A stretch of 64,000 bases of DNA from Magnetovibrio sp. PR-2 (GCF_036689815.1 NZ_JBAHUR010000007.1:124001-188000); one strand, 5' to 3'. Shown: positions 34,266 through 42,510, counted from the first letter of the stretch. Notes: generated by a model from the sequence alone, not told the origin. Program-made: numbers and translations.

Positions 34266-35402
34266 TCAACCGCCCAGGTAAATGCGGTGATAGCGCGCGC
34301 CCAGGCTGGTCAAAATTTCATAGCCGATCGTGCCTGCACGTTCGGCCACATGGTCCACCGGATTGTGGGGACCGATGAGGTCCACCAACATGCCCGGACG
34401 GCATAATTCTTCAGGTACGGCGCTGACGTCCAAGCCGATCAAGTCCATGGACACCCGTCCAACGACGGGCACGGCCTGATCGCCGATATAGGCGACGCCA
34501 GAGCTGGAGAGAGAGCGGAGATACCCGTCTGCATAACCCACGGATACCGTGGCGATGCGTTCTTCCCCCAGTGCCTGATGTGTCGCACCGTAGCCCACGG
34601 TTTGGGGGGTGTCAATTGTACGAACTTGCAGGATTTTGCCTTGCAAACGAACAACTTGGGCCATGGGGTTGGGCTTGTTCGGCGTTGGGTTGGCGCCATA
34701 GAGCGACACGCCCGGGCGGGTCACGTCGAAGTGATAGTCTGCGCCTAAAAAGATACCGGATGAATTGGCGAACGCGCCGCGCGCGCTGGGGAACTGTGAC
34801 GTGAGCCCTTGAAAACGCGAAAGTTGTTCTGCATTCAAGGGATTGTCAGCGTCTTCGGCACTCACCAAGTGGCTCAAAATCATGTCGAGTTTGATGTGTG
34901 ACAGGTGCTCAGGGTTGGACAGAAGCTTAGCGGCTTCGTCTTGGGGTAAGCCCAACCGCGCCATGCCGGTGTCGAAGTGAATGTCGCACGATTGTGGTTC
35001 ACCAAGTCCCGTGCCGTATGCGCCCCAGGCTTCGACTTCGCCCAAGGAATTGAGCACTGGGGTGAGGTTAAATTCAGTATAGTCGCGCTCCGCCCCGTTC
35101 ATCAGACCGTTGAAAATGTGAACGGCGGGCGCGGGTCCTAAGACCGCGCGCAGGTCGATGCCTTCTTGGACGGAGGCAACGAAAAACGTCTTGCAGCCGG
35201 CCTTTTGCAAAGCTTTGGCGCTTTTGGAAGCATCGGTACCATACGCCGCGGCCTTGACCACGGCGGCGGTTTCGGCGTTTGGGGCTTGGGCTGCGCAGGT
35301 TTTCCAGTTGGACACCAGCGCGTCCAAGTCGATGGTCAAAATCGCGCCGGCTCGCCGGGCCTCGGGAGTGTTGAGGGGAGGCGTGGAAAGGGGATCGCTC
35401 AA
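34266..35402 (-). CDS. alr: Alanine racemase
   Basis: PLP enzyme converting L- to D-alanine for peptidoglycan. 378 residues from a TTG at 35402 with AAGGAC upstream; it overlaps the dnaB stop as TTGA. ILTIDLDALVSNWKTC and VVKAAAYGTDA (Schiff-base lysine) are the N-terminal PLP site; SLYGANP and YGATH with VSMDLIGLDVS come from the C-terminal beta domain. The usual VVKADAYGHG is changed to KAAAYGTDA, a mild divergence common in this group. Coupled to dnaB. Confidence 0.92.
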   Translation of the reverse strand: MSDPLSTPPLNTPEARRAGAILTIDLDALVSNWKTCAAQAPNAETAAVVKAAAYGTDASKSAKALQKAGCKTFFVASVQEGIDLRAVLGPAPAVHIFNGLMNGAERDYTEFNLTPVLNSLGEVEAWGAYGTGLGEPQSCDIHFDTGMARLGLPQDEAAKLLSNPEHLSHIKLDMILSHLVSAEDADNPLNAEQLSRFQGLTSQFPSARGAFANSSGIFLGADYHFDVTRPGVSLYGANPTPNKPNPMAQVVRLQGKILQVRTIDTPQTVGYGATHQALGEERIATVSVGYADGYLRSLSSSGVAYIGDQAVPVVGRVSMDLIGLDVSAVPEELCRPGMLVDLIGPHNPVDHVAERAGTIGYEILTSLGARYHRIYLGG

Positions 35403-37057
35403 CCGCCGGGTCCTTCGTATGCGGGATGGTGCGTGTCCAAATCGCAAAAGCGGGTAAACTCGCCGATAAAGGCCAGCTTGATATCACCGATGGGACCGTG
35501 ACGTTGCTTGGCAATGATGACGTCGCCTGTGTTTTTCACAGAATCCAAACTGTCTTGCCACTTGGCTTCGCGGTCGAAGAACTTGCTTTCGTCTTCGTCC
35601 ATGCGCCGGGACGGCTTTTTGCGCTCCATGTAATACTCTTCGCGGTAAATAAACATGACCACGTCGGCGTCTTGCTCAATGGAGCCTGATTCACGCAAAT
35701 CAGCCAATTGCGGCCGTGGCGGATCGCGGCTTTCCACAGTACGCGACAACTGGGAAAGCGCGATCACCGGAACGTTGAGTTCCTTCGCCAAGGTTTTGAG
35801 ACCACGGGTGATCTCAGACACTTCGTTCACGCGCCCGTCGCTTTTGCCGGGCGGTGGAGAAATCAGCTGCAAATAGTCCACCACAATCATGCCCAGATTG
35901 TGCTGACGCTTCAAACGCCGCGCGCGGGTGCGCAGGGCGGACACGGTCAGCGCAGGCGTGTCGTCGATGAACAGGGGAATGCGGTGAAGTTCTTGGGACG
36001 CGACAACCAAACGGGTGAACTCGTCGTTGGCCAATTCGCCTTTGCGCATTTTTGACGACGAGACTTCAACCTGTTCGGACAAAATACGTGCGGCCAATTG
36101 TTCGGACGACATCTCCAACGAATAAAAGCCCACGACGGCACCTTCTTCGCCGCCGGACTTCAGATACGAGTACGCAGCGTTATACGCAATGTTGGTGACC
36201 AAGGCGGTTTTACCCATGGATGGACGTCCAGCCAGGATAATCAAATCCGAGTTGTGCAAACCGCCCAGCATTTTATCCAGGTCGGTCATGCCCGAGGTGA
36301 CACCCGCCAACGCGCCGTCACGTTTGTGGGCGGCTTCGGCCATGTGCACGGCTTCCAAAACGGCTTGGCGGAAATCGACAAAGCCGCCTTCGGCATCGCC
36401 TTGGGTGGCCAGGTCGTAAAGTTGTTGTTCGGAGCGTTCGATCTGGTTGGTGGCAGTTTCCTGCACGCCTTGGTCATAGGCGTTGTTGACCATGTCGGTG
36501 CCCAGGTGAATGAGCTCGCGCTTCATGTGCAGGTCGTAAATGATGCGCCCGTATTCGCCCGCGTTGATAATGGTGACTGCGCTCATGGCCAGTTCGGCCA
36601 GATACTGCTTGCCGCCCATGGTCGCCAGTTCGTCATTGCCTTCGAAGAAACCCGCCAGCGTCACCGGATCGGCGATTTGGCCGTTTTCCATCAAGCGGCA
36701 CTGCGCGTCGTAAATCTTGCCGTGCTCAGGAACAGAGAAATGGTCCGGAAGCAGAAATTCCGACACGCGCTCGTAAGCGCGATTGTCGGTGAAGATAGCC
36801 CCCAGCAGGGCCTTTTCGGCCTCGATATTGTGGGGCAGGGTGCGAAAGCTTGGCAGCTCTTCGGCTTCGGTTTTGCTTAGGGTGTTGTCGACCACCACCT
36901 TCGGCGCGGCGTTGGAGCCGTCGATATCCCCATGTGCAGGGTGGGGGGGCGCAAAGGCCTCGTCCGGATTGATCGGCTCATAATCGCCCATGTCTTGCAC
37001 GGGCGGCGCTTCAGGCATATCCGGTTGGTCGGGTGTGTTGTCGTTTTCGTTGCTCAT
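35399..37057 (-). CDS. dnaB: Replicative DNA helicase DnaB
   Basis: 552 residues from ATG 37057. A long, acidic, Pro-rich extension of about 70 residues precedes the N-terminal DnaB domain (LPHNIEAEKALLGAIFTDN), then the linker and the RecA-like helicase core: Walker A GRPSMGKTALVTNIA, FYSLEMSSEQLA, VVDYLQLI (Walker B) and LSQLSR. Typical DnaB is about 470-500 residues, so the N-terminal extension accounts for the extra length. Hexameric fork helicase. Confidence 0.95.
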   Translation of the reverse strand: MSNENDNTPDQPDMPEAPPVQDMGDYEPINPDEAFAPPHPAHGDIDGSNAAPKVVVDNTLSKTEAEELPSFRTLPHNIEAEKALLGAIFTDNRAYERVSEFLLPDHFSVPEHGKIYDAQCRLMENGQIADPVTLAGFFEGNDELATMGGKQYLAELAMSAVTIINAGEYGRIIYDLHMKRELIHLGTDMVNNAYDQGVQETATNQIERSEQQLYDLATQGDAEGGFVDFRQAVLEAVHMAEAAHKRDGALAGVTSGMTDLDKMLGGLHNSDLIILAGRPSMGKTALVTNIAYNAAYSYLKSGGEEGAVVGFYSLEMSSEQLAARILSEQVEVSSSKMRKGELANDEFTRLVVASQELHRIPLFIDDTPALTVSALRTRARRLKRQHNLGMIVVDYLQLISPPPGKSDGRVNEVSEITRGLKTLAKELNVPVIALSQLSRTVESRDPPRPQLADLRESGSIEQDADVVMFIYREEYYMERKKPSRRMDEDESKFFDREAKWQDSLDSVKNTGDVIIAKQRHGPIGDIKLAFIGEFTRFCDLDTHHPAYEGPGG

Positions 37058-37246
37058 GGGGCAAGACCATACGTTACGAACTTGTAATTCCCAGGCTGTG
37101 AAAGTTGGGGAAAACCTCAAAAAAGTAGCGTTTAGGTGGTCAAATATGGCTTGCGTGCCGGCTTGCTACCATATCTTGTGAATGGTACCATATATTCACC
37201 ATTTGCGAAAGTGTGCTACTGTATTTTGTAGCTTAGAGGTGTTTGG
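37058..37246. promoter_or_regulatory. Divergent region dnaB / AT-rich orphan with operator-like repeat
   Basis: Contains GTGAAT (37178-37183) and ATTCAC (37194-37199) as an inverted repeat around GGTACCATAT, plus an extra ACCATAT copy just upstream, placed 48-69 nt before the orphan gene. TTTGTAGC and a TAGAGGTG ribosome site follow. Confidence 0.4.
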
Positions 37247-37615
37247 ATGGCGAACAAACATATAGAGCCCACATTTGATATGCTTGAACTTATTCGATAT
37301 CTAGAAAGCAGATATCGTGTTCAGTTTGAGCAGGCTTACGAATATAGCTGGGATTATGCTAGCAAAGTCCTCGATTGCTTTGCATTTGATCCAGAAACCA
37401 ATAGCGGCGGTTGGGCATGGATCCGACAAGTACATATCGAATGTATTGTGTATGGAAACGATGACTATGAACACGTGGCGCGTAAACGCGGACGTGAAGC
37501 TTGGGAAGTAGAATTTATTGTTGGTGTGCTCTTAAAGAGCCCTAATTGGGCATCATCTTATGAAGAGTTTTATAGCATTTCATCTAGACAAGAGCATATT
37601 GATCAGGGTTGGTGA
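37247..37615 (+). CDS. AT-rich orphan protein of unknown function
   Basis: 122 residues with a good ribosome site (TAGAGGTG). I do not recognise it. It is soluble, rich in aromatic and acidic residues (SRYRVQFEQAYEYSWDYASKV, GGWAWIRQVHIECIVYG), without clear catalytic motifs. Base and codon use (TTT, ATA, AAT, TAT) are more AT-rich than dnaB or rplI on either side, suggesting horizontal origin. Followed by palindromic repeats. Confidence 0.6.
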   Translation: MANKHIEPTFDMLELIRYLESRYRVQFEQAYEYSWDYASKVLDCFAFDPETNSGGWAWIRQVHIECIVYGNDDYEHVARKRGREAWEVEFIVGVLLKSPNWASSYEEFYSISSRQEHIDQGW

Positions 37616-37632
37616 CGGTCTTATACAGCCGA

Positions 37633-37663
37633 CTGGATTCCCGCTTTCGCGGGAATGACGGTG
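37633..37663 (+). repeat. Palindromic repeat copy A near GIY-YIG gene
   Basis: CTGG-ATTCCCGC-TTTC-GCGGGAAT-GACGGTG. Eight-bp perfect stem with a TTTC loop; a common alphaproteobacterial dispersed repeat. A partial second copy of its tail (GGGAATGACGGTGGG) follows at 37670-37684. Confidence 0.8.
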
Positions 37664-37695
37664 GGGGGTGGGAATGACGGTGGGTCTAAATAAAA

Positions 37696-37726
37696 CACCG
37701 TCGCACCCGCGAAAGCGGGTGCCCAG
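37696..37726 (-). repeat. Palindromic repeat copy B, inverted relative to copy A
   Basis: On the reverse strand CTGG-GCACCCGC-TTTC-GCGGGTGC-GACGGTG: the same 31-nt frame as copy A but both stem arms differ in a matching way (ATTCCCGC/GCGGGAAT against GCACCCGC/GCGGGTGC), so base pairing is conserved while sequence changes. It ends 27 nt before the GIY-YIG start. Confidence 0.8.
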
Positions 37727-37753
37727 ATGCGATGTATGCGACATACTCAGACC

Positions 37754-38038
37754 ATGAAGCAACCTTGCGTTTATATCCTTACCAACAAACGAAACGGTAC
37801 GCTGTATGTTGGTGTGACCAGCAACCTCGCAAAACGGATCAGCGAGCACAAATCAGATGCCGTGGATGGGTTTTCTAAGGAGCACAGCTTACATACGCTT
37901 GTTCATGCGGAATTCCTCGAAACCATGGAAGACGCCATTGTCCGCGAAAAGCGGATTAAAAAATGGCGGCGGGCTTGGAAGTTGGAGCTGATCGAAAAAG
38001 ACAATCCAGATTGGCGCGACTTATCCGAAGACGTCTAG
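37754..38038 (+). CDS. GIY-YIG family nuclease-like small protein
   Basis: 94 residues from ATG 37754. The GIY-YIG core is shown by CVYILTNKRNGTLYVGVTSNLAKRISEHKS: VYIL (for GIY), LYVG (for YIG), the catalytic Arg in LAKRI and the His in SEHKS. The Glu ligand lies in ETMEDAIVREKRIKKWRRAWKLELIE, the standard C-terminal helix of this small-protein family (YhbQ/UPF0213-like). Such genes occur in many copies in alphaproteobacteria. It is bracketed by palindromic repeats of the same class on both sides. Confidence 0.88.
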   Translation: MKQPCVYILTNKRNGTLYVGVTSNLAKRISEHKSDAVDGFSKEHSLHTLVHAEFLETMEDAIVREKRIKKWRRAWKLELIEKDNPDWRDLSEDV

Positions 38039-38052
38039 ATGGGTAAGCCAAA

Positions 38053-38104
38053 CTGGATTCCCGCTTAGGCGTTCCGCCAGCTTCGCAAACGCGGGAGCGA
38101 CGGT
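38053..38104 (+). repeat. Palindromic repeat copy C with enlarged loop
   Basis: CTGGATTCCCGC (38053-38064) and GCGGGAGCGACGGT (38091-38104) are the arms of the same repeat class, but the loop has grown to 26 nt and contains its own small hairpin (GGC-GTTCC-GCC). It lies 14 nt after the GIY-YIG stop. Confidence 0.65.
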
Positions 38105-38117
38105 ATTTTGAGCACCA

Positions 38118-38531
38118 CTAGCCCTTCAATTCCTTATAACGCTCCAACAGCATCCGGTATTCTTCCGGGACATCGTCGGCGAAAATCAAGCCGATGAAAT
38201 CGTTGTCTTTGATCACGGGCAGATGGTGAAAGCCGCTGCCGACCATTTTGTCGATGGCTTCAACGACCGAAGCCCCGGCGTCAATTGTCACCGGTTTCGG
38301 CGTCATGATGGATGCGGCCTGTGTTTGAGCGGCGTCACCACCCGTGGCGACGCATTTTTGCACGATGTCTTTTTCCGACAAGATGCCGACCACCTTTTGA
38401 TCCTCAACCACAGCAACGGCGCGCTCATCGGTGAGGGCCATTTTTTCGGCGATGTCTTGGACCGTATCGTTTAAGGCAACCGAAATCGGTTTGCGCACGG
38501 CCAGCAGCTGTTCGACGTTTTTAAAGATCAT
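38118..38531 (-). CDS. CBS-pair domain protein
   Basis: 137 residues made of two CBS motifs: residues 10-60 (RKPISVALNDTVQDIAEKMAL, AVAVVEDQKVVGILSEKDIVQK) and 73-125 (MTPKPVTIDAGASVVEAIDKM, FHHLPVIKDNDFIGLIFADDV). It is a stand-alone nucleotide-sensing module of the common signal-transduction type with an unknown partner. No link to its neighbours is evident; it lies between the repeat cluster and the rplI terminator. Confidence 0.9.
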   Translation of the reverse strand: MIFKNVEQLLAVRKPISVALNDTVQDIAEKMALTDERAVAVVEDQKVVGILSEKDIVQKCVATGGDAAQTQAASIMTPKPVTIDAGASVVEAIDKMVGSGFHHLPVIKDNDFIGLIFADDVPEEYRMLLERYKELKG

Positions 38532-38601
38532 CCCATTCCCCCTGGTGTGTTGTTTCGGACATTCACAATAACGTCATATGAATGAAATGGGTACGCATAA
38601 A

Positions 38602-38635
38602 AAAACGGCGCGATCCGTCAGGACCGCGCCGTTTT
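38602..38635 (-). terminator. Rho-independent terminator of the rpsF-rpsR-DUF2232-rplI operon
   Basis: AAAACGGCGCG / CGCGCCGTTTT, 11-bp stem, 12-nt loop, followed on the reverse strand by a run of seven T. It is 20 nt beyond the rplI stop. Confidence 0.9.
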
Positions 38636-38655
38636 GGTGTGCGAGAAGAGGTCGC

Positions 38656-39303
38656 TTATTCAGCGGTTTCTTCTTCAGCCGCTTCAGCGATGAGCGCGTC
38701 TTGTGCGTCTTCGCCGTCTTCAGCAGCCAGCTCTTCCGCAGCCGCTTCCGCAGCGCCTTCTTCGAAGATGGCTTCCAGTTCAGCAGCCGCTTCTTGATCG
38801 GCTTCTTCATCACCACCGGTGACGGCTTTGCCGGTTTCGGCTTGGATGGTGGCTTCGTCTTCGGAACGCGCAACGTTGGCGGTCACGGAGACGGAAACTT
38901 CCGGGTGCAGAGAAACACTGACTTCGTAAAGACCTAAGTACTTGATCGGGTCTGCCAATTTCACTTGGTTACGGGTCACGGTGAAGCCGGCTTCGGTCAC
39001 GCTGTTGGCGATGTCGCGGGCGTTGACGGAACCGTACAATTGACCAGCTTCGCCAGCTTGACGGATCAAGGTGACAGACAGGCCGTTCAGTTTGGTGGCA
39101 ACCGCGTCGGCTTCTTCGCGAAGCTTTAAGTTGTTGGCTTCCAACTGAGCGCGTTGCGCTTCGAAGTGAGCTTTATTGGCTTCCGTGGCGCGCAGCGCTT
39201 TGTGGCGCGGCAGCAAGAAGTTACGGGCATAACCGGGTTTGACTTTGACGATGTCGCCCATTTGGCCGAGCTTTTCGATGCGTTCAAGCAGAATGACTTC
39301 CAT
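38656..39303 (-). CDS. rplI: 50S ribosomal protein L9
   Basis: 215 residues. The N-terminal domain [40 protein letters not shown] is the L9 signature; the long connecting helix and the C-terminal domain end near residue 150. A further 65 residues form an Ala/Glu-rich acidic tail ([22 protein letters not shown]), not found in enterobacterial L9 (about 149 residues) but common in alphaproteobacteria. Last gene of the ribosomal operon. Confidence 0.97.
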   Translation of the reverse strand: MEVILLERIEKLGQMGDIVKVKPGYARNFLLPRHKALRATEANKAHFEAQRAQLEANNLKLREEADAVATKLNGLSVTLIRQAGEAGQLYGSVNARDIANSVTEAGFTVTRNQVKLADPIKYLGLYEVSVSLHPEVSVSVTANVARSEDEATIQAETGKAVTGGDEEADQEAAAELEAIFEEGAAEAAAEELAAEDGEDAQDALIAEAAEEETAE

Positions 39304-39341
39304 AGTGTTCCTCCAGCTCCCTCTGGGAGCGGTCTAAAGGT

Positions 39342-40382
39342 TTAGTGTTCGTCGGGGCGGTCCATGCGTTTGCGTAAACCGACCCATTGTTCCAAAATTC
39401 CAATACCAGCGATGAGAAAGGCCAACCAGCCCGTAAAGATCATCACCAGATACGTGAGCGCCAAAATAGCGCCCGGCAGCGGGGTCATCCCCGCCAATTT
39501 GTGCACCACCGAAAGCCCCAGCATGAAAAACGGTATCGTCAGGGCAATGGTAGCATTGCGCGCGACGTAGCCGATTTCGCCCGGGCTCACCAACGCCAGT
39601 AAGGCGCAGACAACCAGGGCCCAGCTGAGCACATCGGGAAGGGTGAGTTCCCGAAATCTCGGTGTCGGGCGGATGTTTCGTCCGCCCTTGGCCAACAGCG
39701 CTTGGGCCATGACCATATTCAAAACCAGTCCCAACAACATCCACATCCCGACAAACAAGCCGGGGAAGTACGGGACCATACGCGTGATGGCGTCTTGGAG
39801 CACGTCCGCCCCTTGAGCGCCTGCGACGGTGCTGGCAAAAGCGTTCAGCACTTCCGTCACGTTGTGTTCCAAATGCCCGCCGGTCAGCATCGATGTGCCC
39901 AAAAGATAAGCGGCACCGATGGCGGCCTGTGCGGCCAAAACATGCCCTACGGGGAACCAACCCAAATCGCGGGGCGCGCCTTGTATCTCGCCGTTCCAAT
40001 CGTCCACGCGACCGATGATGCGGTCTTGGAAGGTCGAAGACGTCTCCGGTCCTTCCGTTGAGCGTGGCGACTGGTCTTCCGGGATCGAACGGACAGCACC
40101 GCTTGGTCCCGTCAGCAAAAGCCGGATTGTCACCCACACGGGCACGGCAAATATGAGCCCAAAGACAGCCCCCAAATGTGGGTGGACCACCGACAACACA
40201 AGCACGGACGAAGCCGCAGCAACAAGTGCCGGTCGGGTCCCCAGCGCAAGCCCTGCATAAAACAAAGGCAGAGGATGCACCCAGGACAGGAAAAGGACGG
40301 CGAACGATGAGCCTGACATACTCGCCAGAGCCAAAGCGCCGCTCAAAATCCCGGCCATAACAGCAAGAAGCGTATGTTTCAT
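39342..40382 (-). CDS. DUF2232 integral membrane protein
   Basis: 346 residues with about seven to eight membrane helices (LAVMAGILSGALALASMSG, SVLVLSVVHPHLGAVFGLIF, FPGLFVGMWMLLGLVLNMVMA and others) and a polar central loop around residues 100-140. Its place between rpsR and rplI and the YybS-like architecture identify the DUF2232 family. Function unknown. Same operon as the ribosomal genes. Confidence 0.85.
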   Translation of the reverse strand: MKHTLLAVMAGILSGALALASMSGSSFAVLFLSWVHPLPLFYAGLALGTRPALVAAASSVLVLSVVHPHLGAVFGLIFAVPVWVTIRLLLTGPSGAVRSIPEDQSPRSTEGPETSSTFQDRIIGRVDDWNGEIQGAPRDLGWFPVGHVLAAQAAIGAAYLLGTSMLTGGHLEHNVTEVLNAFASTVAGAQGADVLQDAITRMVPYFPGLFVGMWMLLGLVLNMVMAQALLAKGGRNIRPTPRFRELTLPDVLSWALVVCALLALVSPGEIGYVARNATIALTIPFFMLGLSVVHKLAGMTPLPGAILALTYLVMIFTGWLAFLIAGIGILEQWVGLRKRMDRPDEH

Positions 40383-40433
40383 GCCGAAACGCCGGGGCCA
40401 GTCGAAGTGATCAGCCCCGGCATAGCTCCCACC

Positions 40434-40661
40434 TTACTTAATGACGTAAGGCAGCAAGCCGAGGTAACGGGCGCGCTTGATCGCTTGAGCCAGTTCACGT
40501 TGTTTCTTTGCAGAAACGGCGGTGATACGGCTCGGCACGATTTTGCCACGCTCAGATACATAGCGGCTCAGCAACTTGGTGTCGCGGAAATCGATTTTCG
40601 GCGCATTCGGACCCGTGAACGGGCAGGATTTGCGACCACGAAAGAAAGGACGACGGGCCAT
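40434..40661 (-). CDS. rpsR: 30S ribosomal protein S18
   Basis: 75 residues. [12 protein letters not shown] at the N terminus, then [51 protein letters not shown], the complete S18 signature. It binds S6 and 16S rRNA on the 30S platform. The start ATG overlaps the rpsF stop by one base (TAATG), so translation is coupled. Confidence 0.97.
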   Translation of the reverse strand: MARRPFFRGRKSCPFTGPNAPKIDFRDTKLLSRYVSERGKIVPSRITAVSAKKQRELAQAIKRARYLGLLPYVIK

Positions 40662-41104
40662 TACTCTTCTCCTTTGCTTTCTTCAGCGGTGTCACGCTTC
40701 GGACGATCATCACGGCGCGGACGGTCGTCACGGCGCGGACGATCATCACGGTCGCCACGGCGCGGGCGTTCGTCACGGCTGGCTTTAGCCGTCAAAATCG
40801 CGCTGGGCTCTTGATCGATTTCTTCCACGCGCAAAGTCAGGGAGCGCAACACGTCTTCGTTCAGACGCAGTTGGCGTTCCAGCTCGGAAACGGCAGCCGC
40901 GGGGGCGTCCATGCTCAGCTGGGTGTAGTGACCTTTGCGGTTTTTCTTGATTTTGTAAGCGATGGAACGCAGGCCCCATTGCTCGGTTTTTTCGACTTTA
41001 CCACCGTTTTCGGTGACTACGCCGGTCATGGCTTCGGTCAAGCTTTCGACCTGTTGGGTCGACAAATCTTGACGAGCGATGATAACGCTCTCGTAAAAAG
41101 GCAT
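40661..41104 (-). CDS. rpsF: 30S ribosomal protein S6
   Basis: 147 residues from ATG 41104 with GAGGAGGGCAAT upstream. The core [46 protein letters not shown] is standard S6. The C terminus is a 35-residue low-complexity tail of RPRRDD repeats ([20 protein letters not shown]), a charge-alternating extension of the kind seen in alphaproteobacterial S6. First gene of the operon. Confidence 0.97.
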   Translation of the reverse strand: MPFYESVIIARQDLSTQQVESLTEAMTGVVTENGGKVEKTEQWGLRSIAYKIKKNRKGHYTQLSMDAPAAAVSELERQLRLNEDVLRSLTLRVEEIDQEPSAILTAKASRDERPRRGDRDDRPRRDDRPRRDDRPKRDTAEESKGEE

Positions 41105-41334
41105 ATTGCCCTCCTCTTGGATTGTCTCAGCCCCCCCTTGTCCCAATGACAGGTGAGGCATAGCCGAGGGACGTCCCCCGGCAAGGAGCTATGAAGCGGC
41201 GCAATATACAGGGTTTGCGGGGGAGTTCAAGGAGAAAGCAATAGGGGGATTTATAGAAAAAGGTTGCGGCACAAAGGGCAATTTAAGAGAACGTAAACTC
41301 AACAGGTGTTGAAATAGACCTAGACGACGTTGCT
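41105..41334 (-). promoter_or_regulatory. rpsF leader with palindromic hairpin
   Basis: The leader of rpsF. At 41163-41182 lies a 20-nt near-perfect palindrome (arms GCCG and GGGACGTCCC core), and C/G-rich sequence follows towards the start codon. Many bacteria use an S6:S18-binding leader RNA here for autoregulation; I cannot confirm the conserved CCG bulge by eye. Confidence 0.35.
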
Positions 41335-41397
41335 TTGGCAGTGATAAAGTTCAGTATTATGGCTCGAAAAACAGACTCAACTACAATGAGGTTTTTC

Positions 41398-41583
41398 ATG
41401 GGACAGGGTACGCCCCGTCCTGAGTACGATTATGTGCGTTCGCGCAACGATCAGAAAAAAATAAACAATATTAATAAGATGCTGCGGGAAAGTCGTAGCT
41501 CTGCAGTTCTAGATGGCGAGGAAGCCTTCGACGAATTACGCGAAAAATATGCGGCCCTAACGAGTGTGCCCAGTTTGAAATAA
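41398..41583 (+). CDS. Putative antitoxin of a type II toxin-antitoxin pair
   Basis: 61 residues from ATG 41398, preferred because GAGG stands 6 nt upstream; ATG 41359 would add 13 residues (MARKTDSTTMRFF). The C-terminal part SSAVLDGEEAFDELREKYAAL resembles the toxin-binding tail of ParD/RelB antitoxins, while the N terminus is not an obvious ribbon-helix-helix. It ends 30 nt before a ParE-type toxin in the same orientation. Low GC compared with rpsF and fabD suggests acquisition. The assignment rests mostly on position and tail pattern. Confidence 0.6.
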   Translation: MGQGTPRPEYDYVRSRNDQKKINNINKMLRESRSSAVLDGEEAFDELREKYAALTSVPSLK

Positions 41584-41613
41584 CCTTTTTGTCGCCTTAT
41601 TATATTCAGCCAT

Positions 41614-41925
41614 ATGCCAAATTTTTCTATTTCTGAATTCGCTCAGGATCAAATTGACGCCATTGCTCTGAATATTTTCTCAAACAATCCCGGCGCAGTA
41701 GATCCCTTTCTTATCGAATTTAAAGCAGCTTTTGCCTTGCGAGCGGGGATGCCGCGTATGGGGCCGGTGCGCCCCGAGCTGGATGGTGCCCCACGCGCCT
41801 TGTTGTATGAAACTTATGTCGCGCTGTATGATATTTATACAGATCCTGACGACGGTGGTGAAGGCATCGAGATCGTCGCAGTGTTCGATCAAAGAGAAGA
41901 TATTGAAGGCAAATTTAGCCGCTGA
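41614..41925 (+). CDS. ParE/RelE-type toxin
   Basis: 103 residues. The fold pattern is that of ParE: ISEFAQDQIDAIALNIFSNNPGAVDPFLIEFKAAFALRAGMPRMGPVRPEL, then a beta-sheet with ALLYETYVALYDIY and EIVAVFDQREDI. 'P.MG..RPEL' with the following aromatic/basic strand is diagnostic of the RelE/ParE superfamily. ParE toxins poison gyrase, RelE toxins cleave mRNA; sequence alone does not decide, but the closeness to ParE favours gyrase. There is no strong ribosome site, consistent with coupling to the antitoxin. Confidence 0.75.
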   Translation: MPNFSISEFAQDQIDAIALNIFSNNPGAVDPFLIEFKAAFALRAGMPRMGPVRPELDGAPRALLYETYVALYDIYTDPDDGGEGIEIVAVFDQREDIEGKFSR

Positions 41926-41970
41926 GATTGCTCTGGTTGTGTGTACCCTTACCGCCGCAAAGCTTTAAAA

Positions 41971-42112
41971 AAAACTAATGTGTTAAGCCCACGCGCGACG
42001 GTGGAATATACCCACGTGAATTTCGGTTCAGACATGCAGTTGAAACTGAAAGAACTGTGTGATCGCCTGGACAAGCGCGGTGTTCGCTTTATGGTTTCCA
42101 ATACGGCTTGTC
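41971..42112 (+). pseudogene. 3' fragment of a duplicated D12 methyltransferase gene
   Basis: Nearly identical to 43168-43309 in the intact methylase gene (segment NALSPRA to MVSNTAC). It is cut off at its 5' end and is joined at its 3' end, inside the 10-bp word ACGGCTTGTC (42103-42112), to the nuclease fragment that follows. Confidence 0.85.
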
Positions 42113-42319
42113 TACCTTTTCGAAAATGCACAGCACCGCTATCCGGAATCGCACGTGGTTCTTGTCGTCGATGGAACGGGCTGGCGTGACGGAGCCATCG
42201 CGTGGTTGCGCCAAAAGGCAGCTTACCATGCCCAAAGCAAAAGCATGACGGACAGCAAAGTGATTGAGGTCATGAATTATCAAGACTTTAAAACGTGGGC
42301 CCTGCGCTTTGCAGACTAA
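42103..42319 (+). pseudogene. 3' fragment of a duplicated PD-(D/E)XK nuclease gene
   Basis: Matches 43801-44017 of the intact nuclease gene with about a dozen differences over 207 bp counted by eye, and keeps the last 70 codons including the stop. It lacks the signal peptide and all catalytic residues, so it cannot be functional alone. Confidence 0.85.
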
Positions 42320-42439
42320 AGGTCAGCGCCCCGACCCCGTATTCGCCGGAACGTCCGACAGCAACACTTCATCGTCGCAAATGATCGTCCGCGCGCGGCC
42401 GGATTTTTTGGCTTGATACATGCGTCCGTCGGCTTTTTC
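42320..42439 (-). pseudogene. 3' fragment of a duplicated GGDEF gene
   Basis: Copy of 44018-44137, the last 39 codons of the diguanylate cyclase gene on the reverse strand, with about five differences. Homology stops abruptly at GGCTTTTTC, marking the end of the duplicated unit. Confidence 0.85.
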
Positions 42440-42510
42440 AAGCCCATAGAAGGCTTTAGCTCACCCATTTATCGCGCAGCCACGCCCTTTATAGAGGAAA
42501 GAATATTTTC

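Noticed and set aside
37633-38104. CRISPR array
   Set aside because: Repeats are few, palindromic, inverted to each other and not evenly spaced; no cas gene is present.
41941-42319. Intact small genes (82 and 86 residues) in the relic region
   Set aside because: Both are frames within the truncated copies of the methylase and nuclease; they lack starts, signals and catalytic residues.
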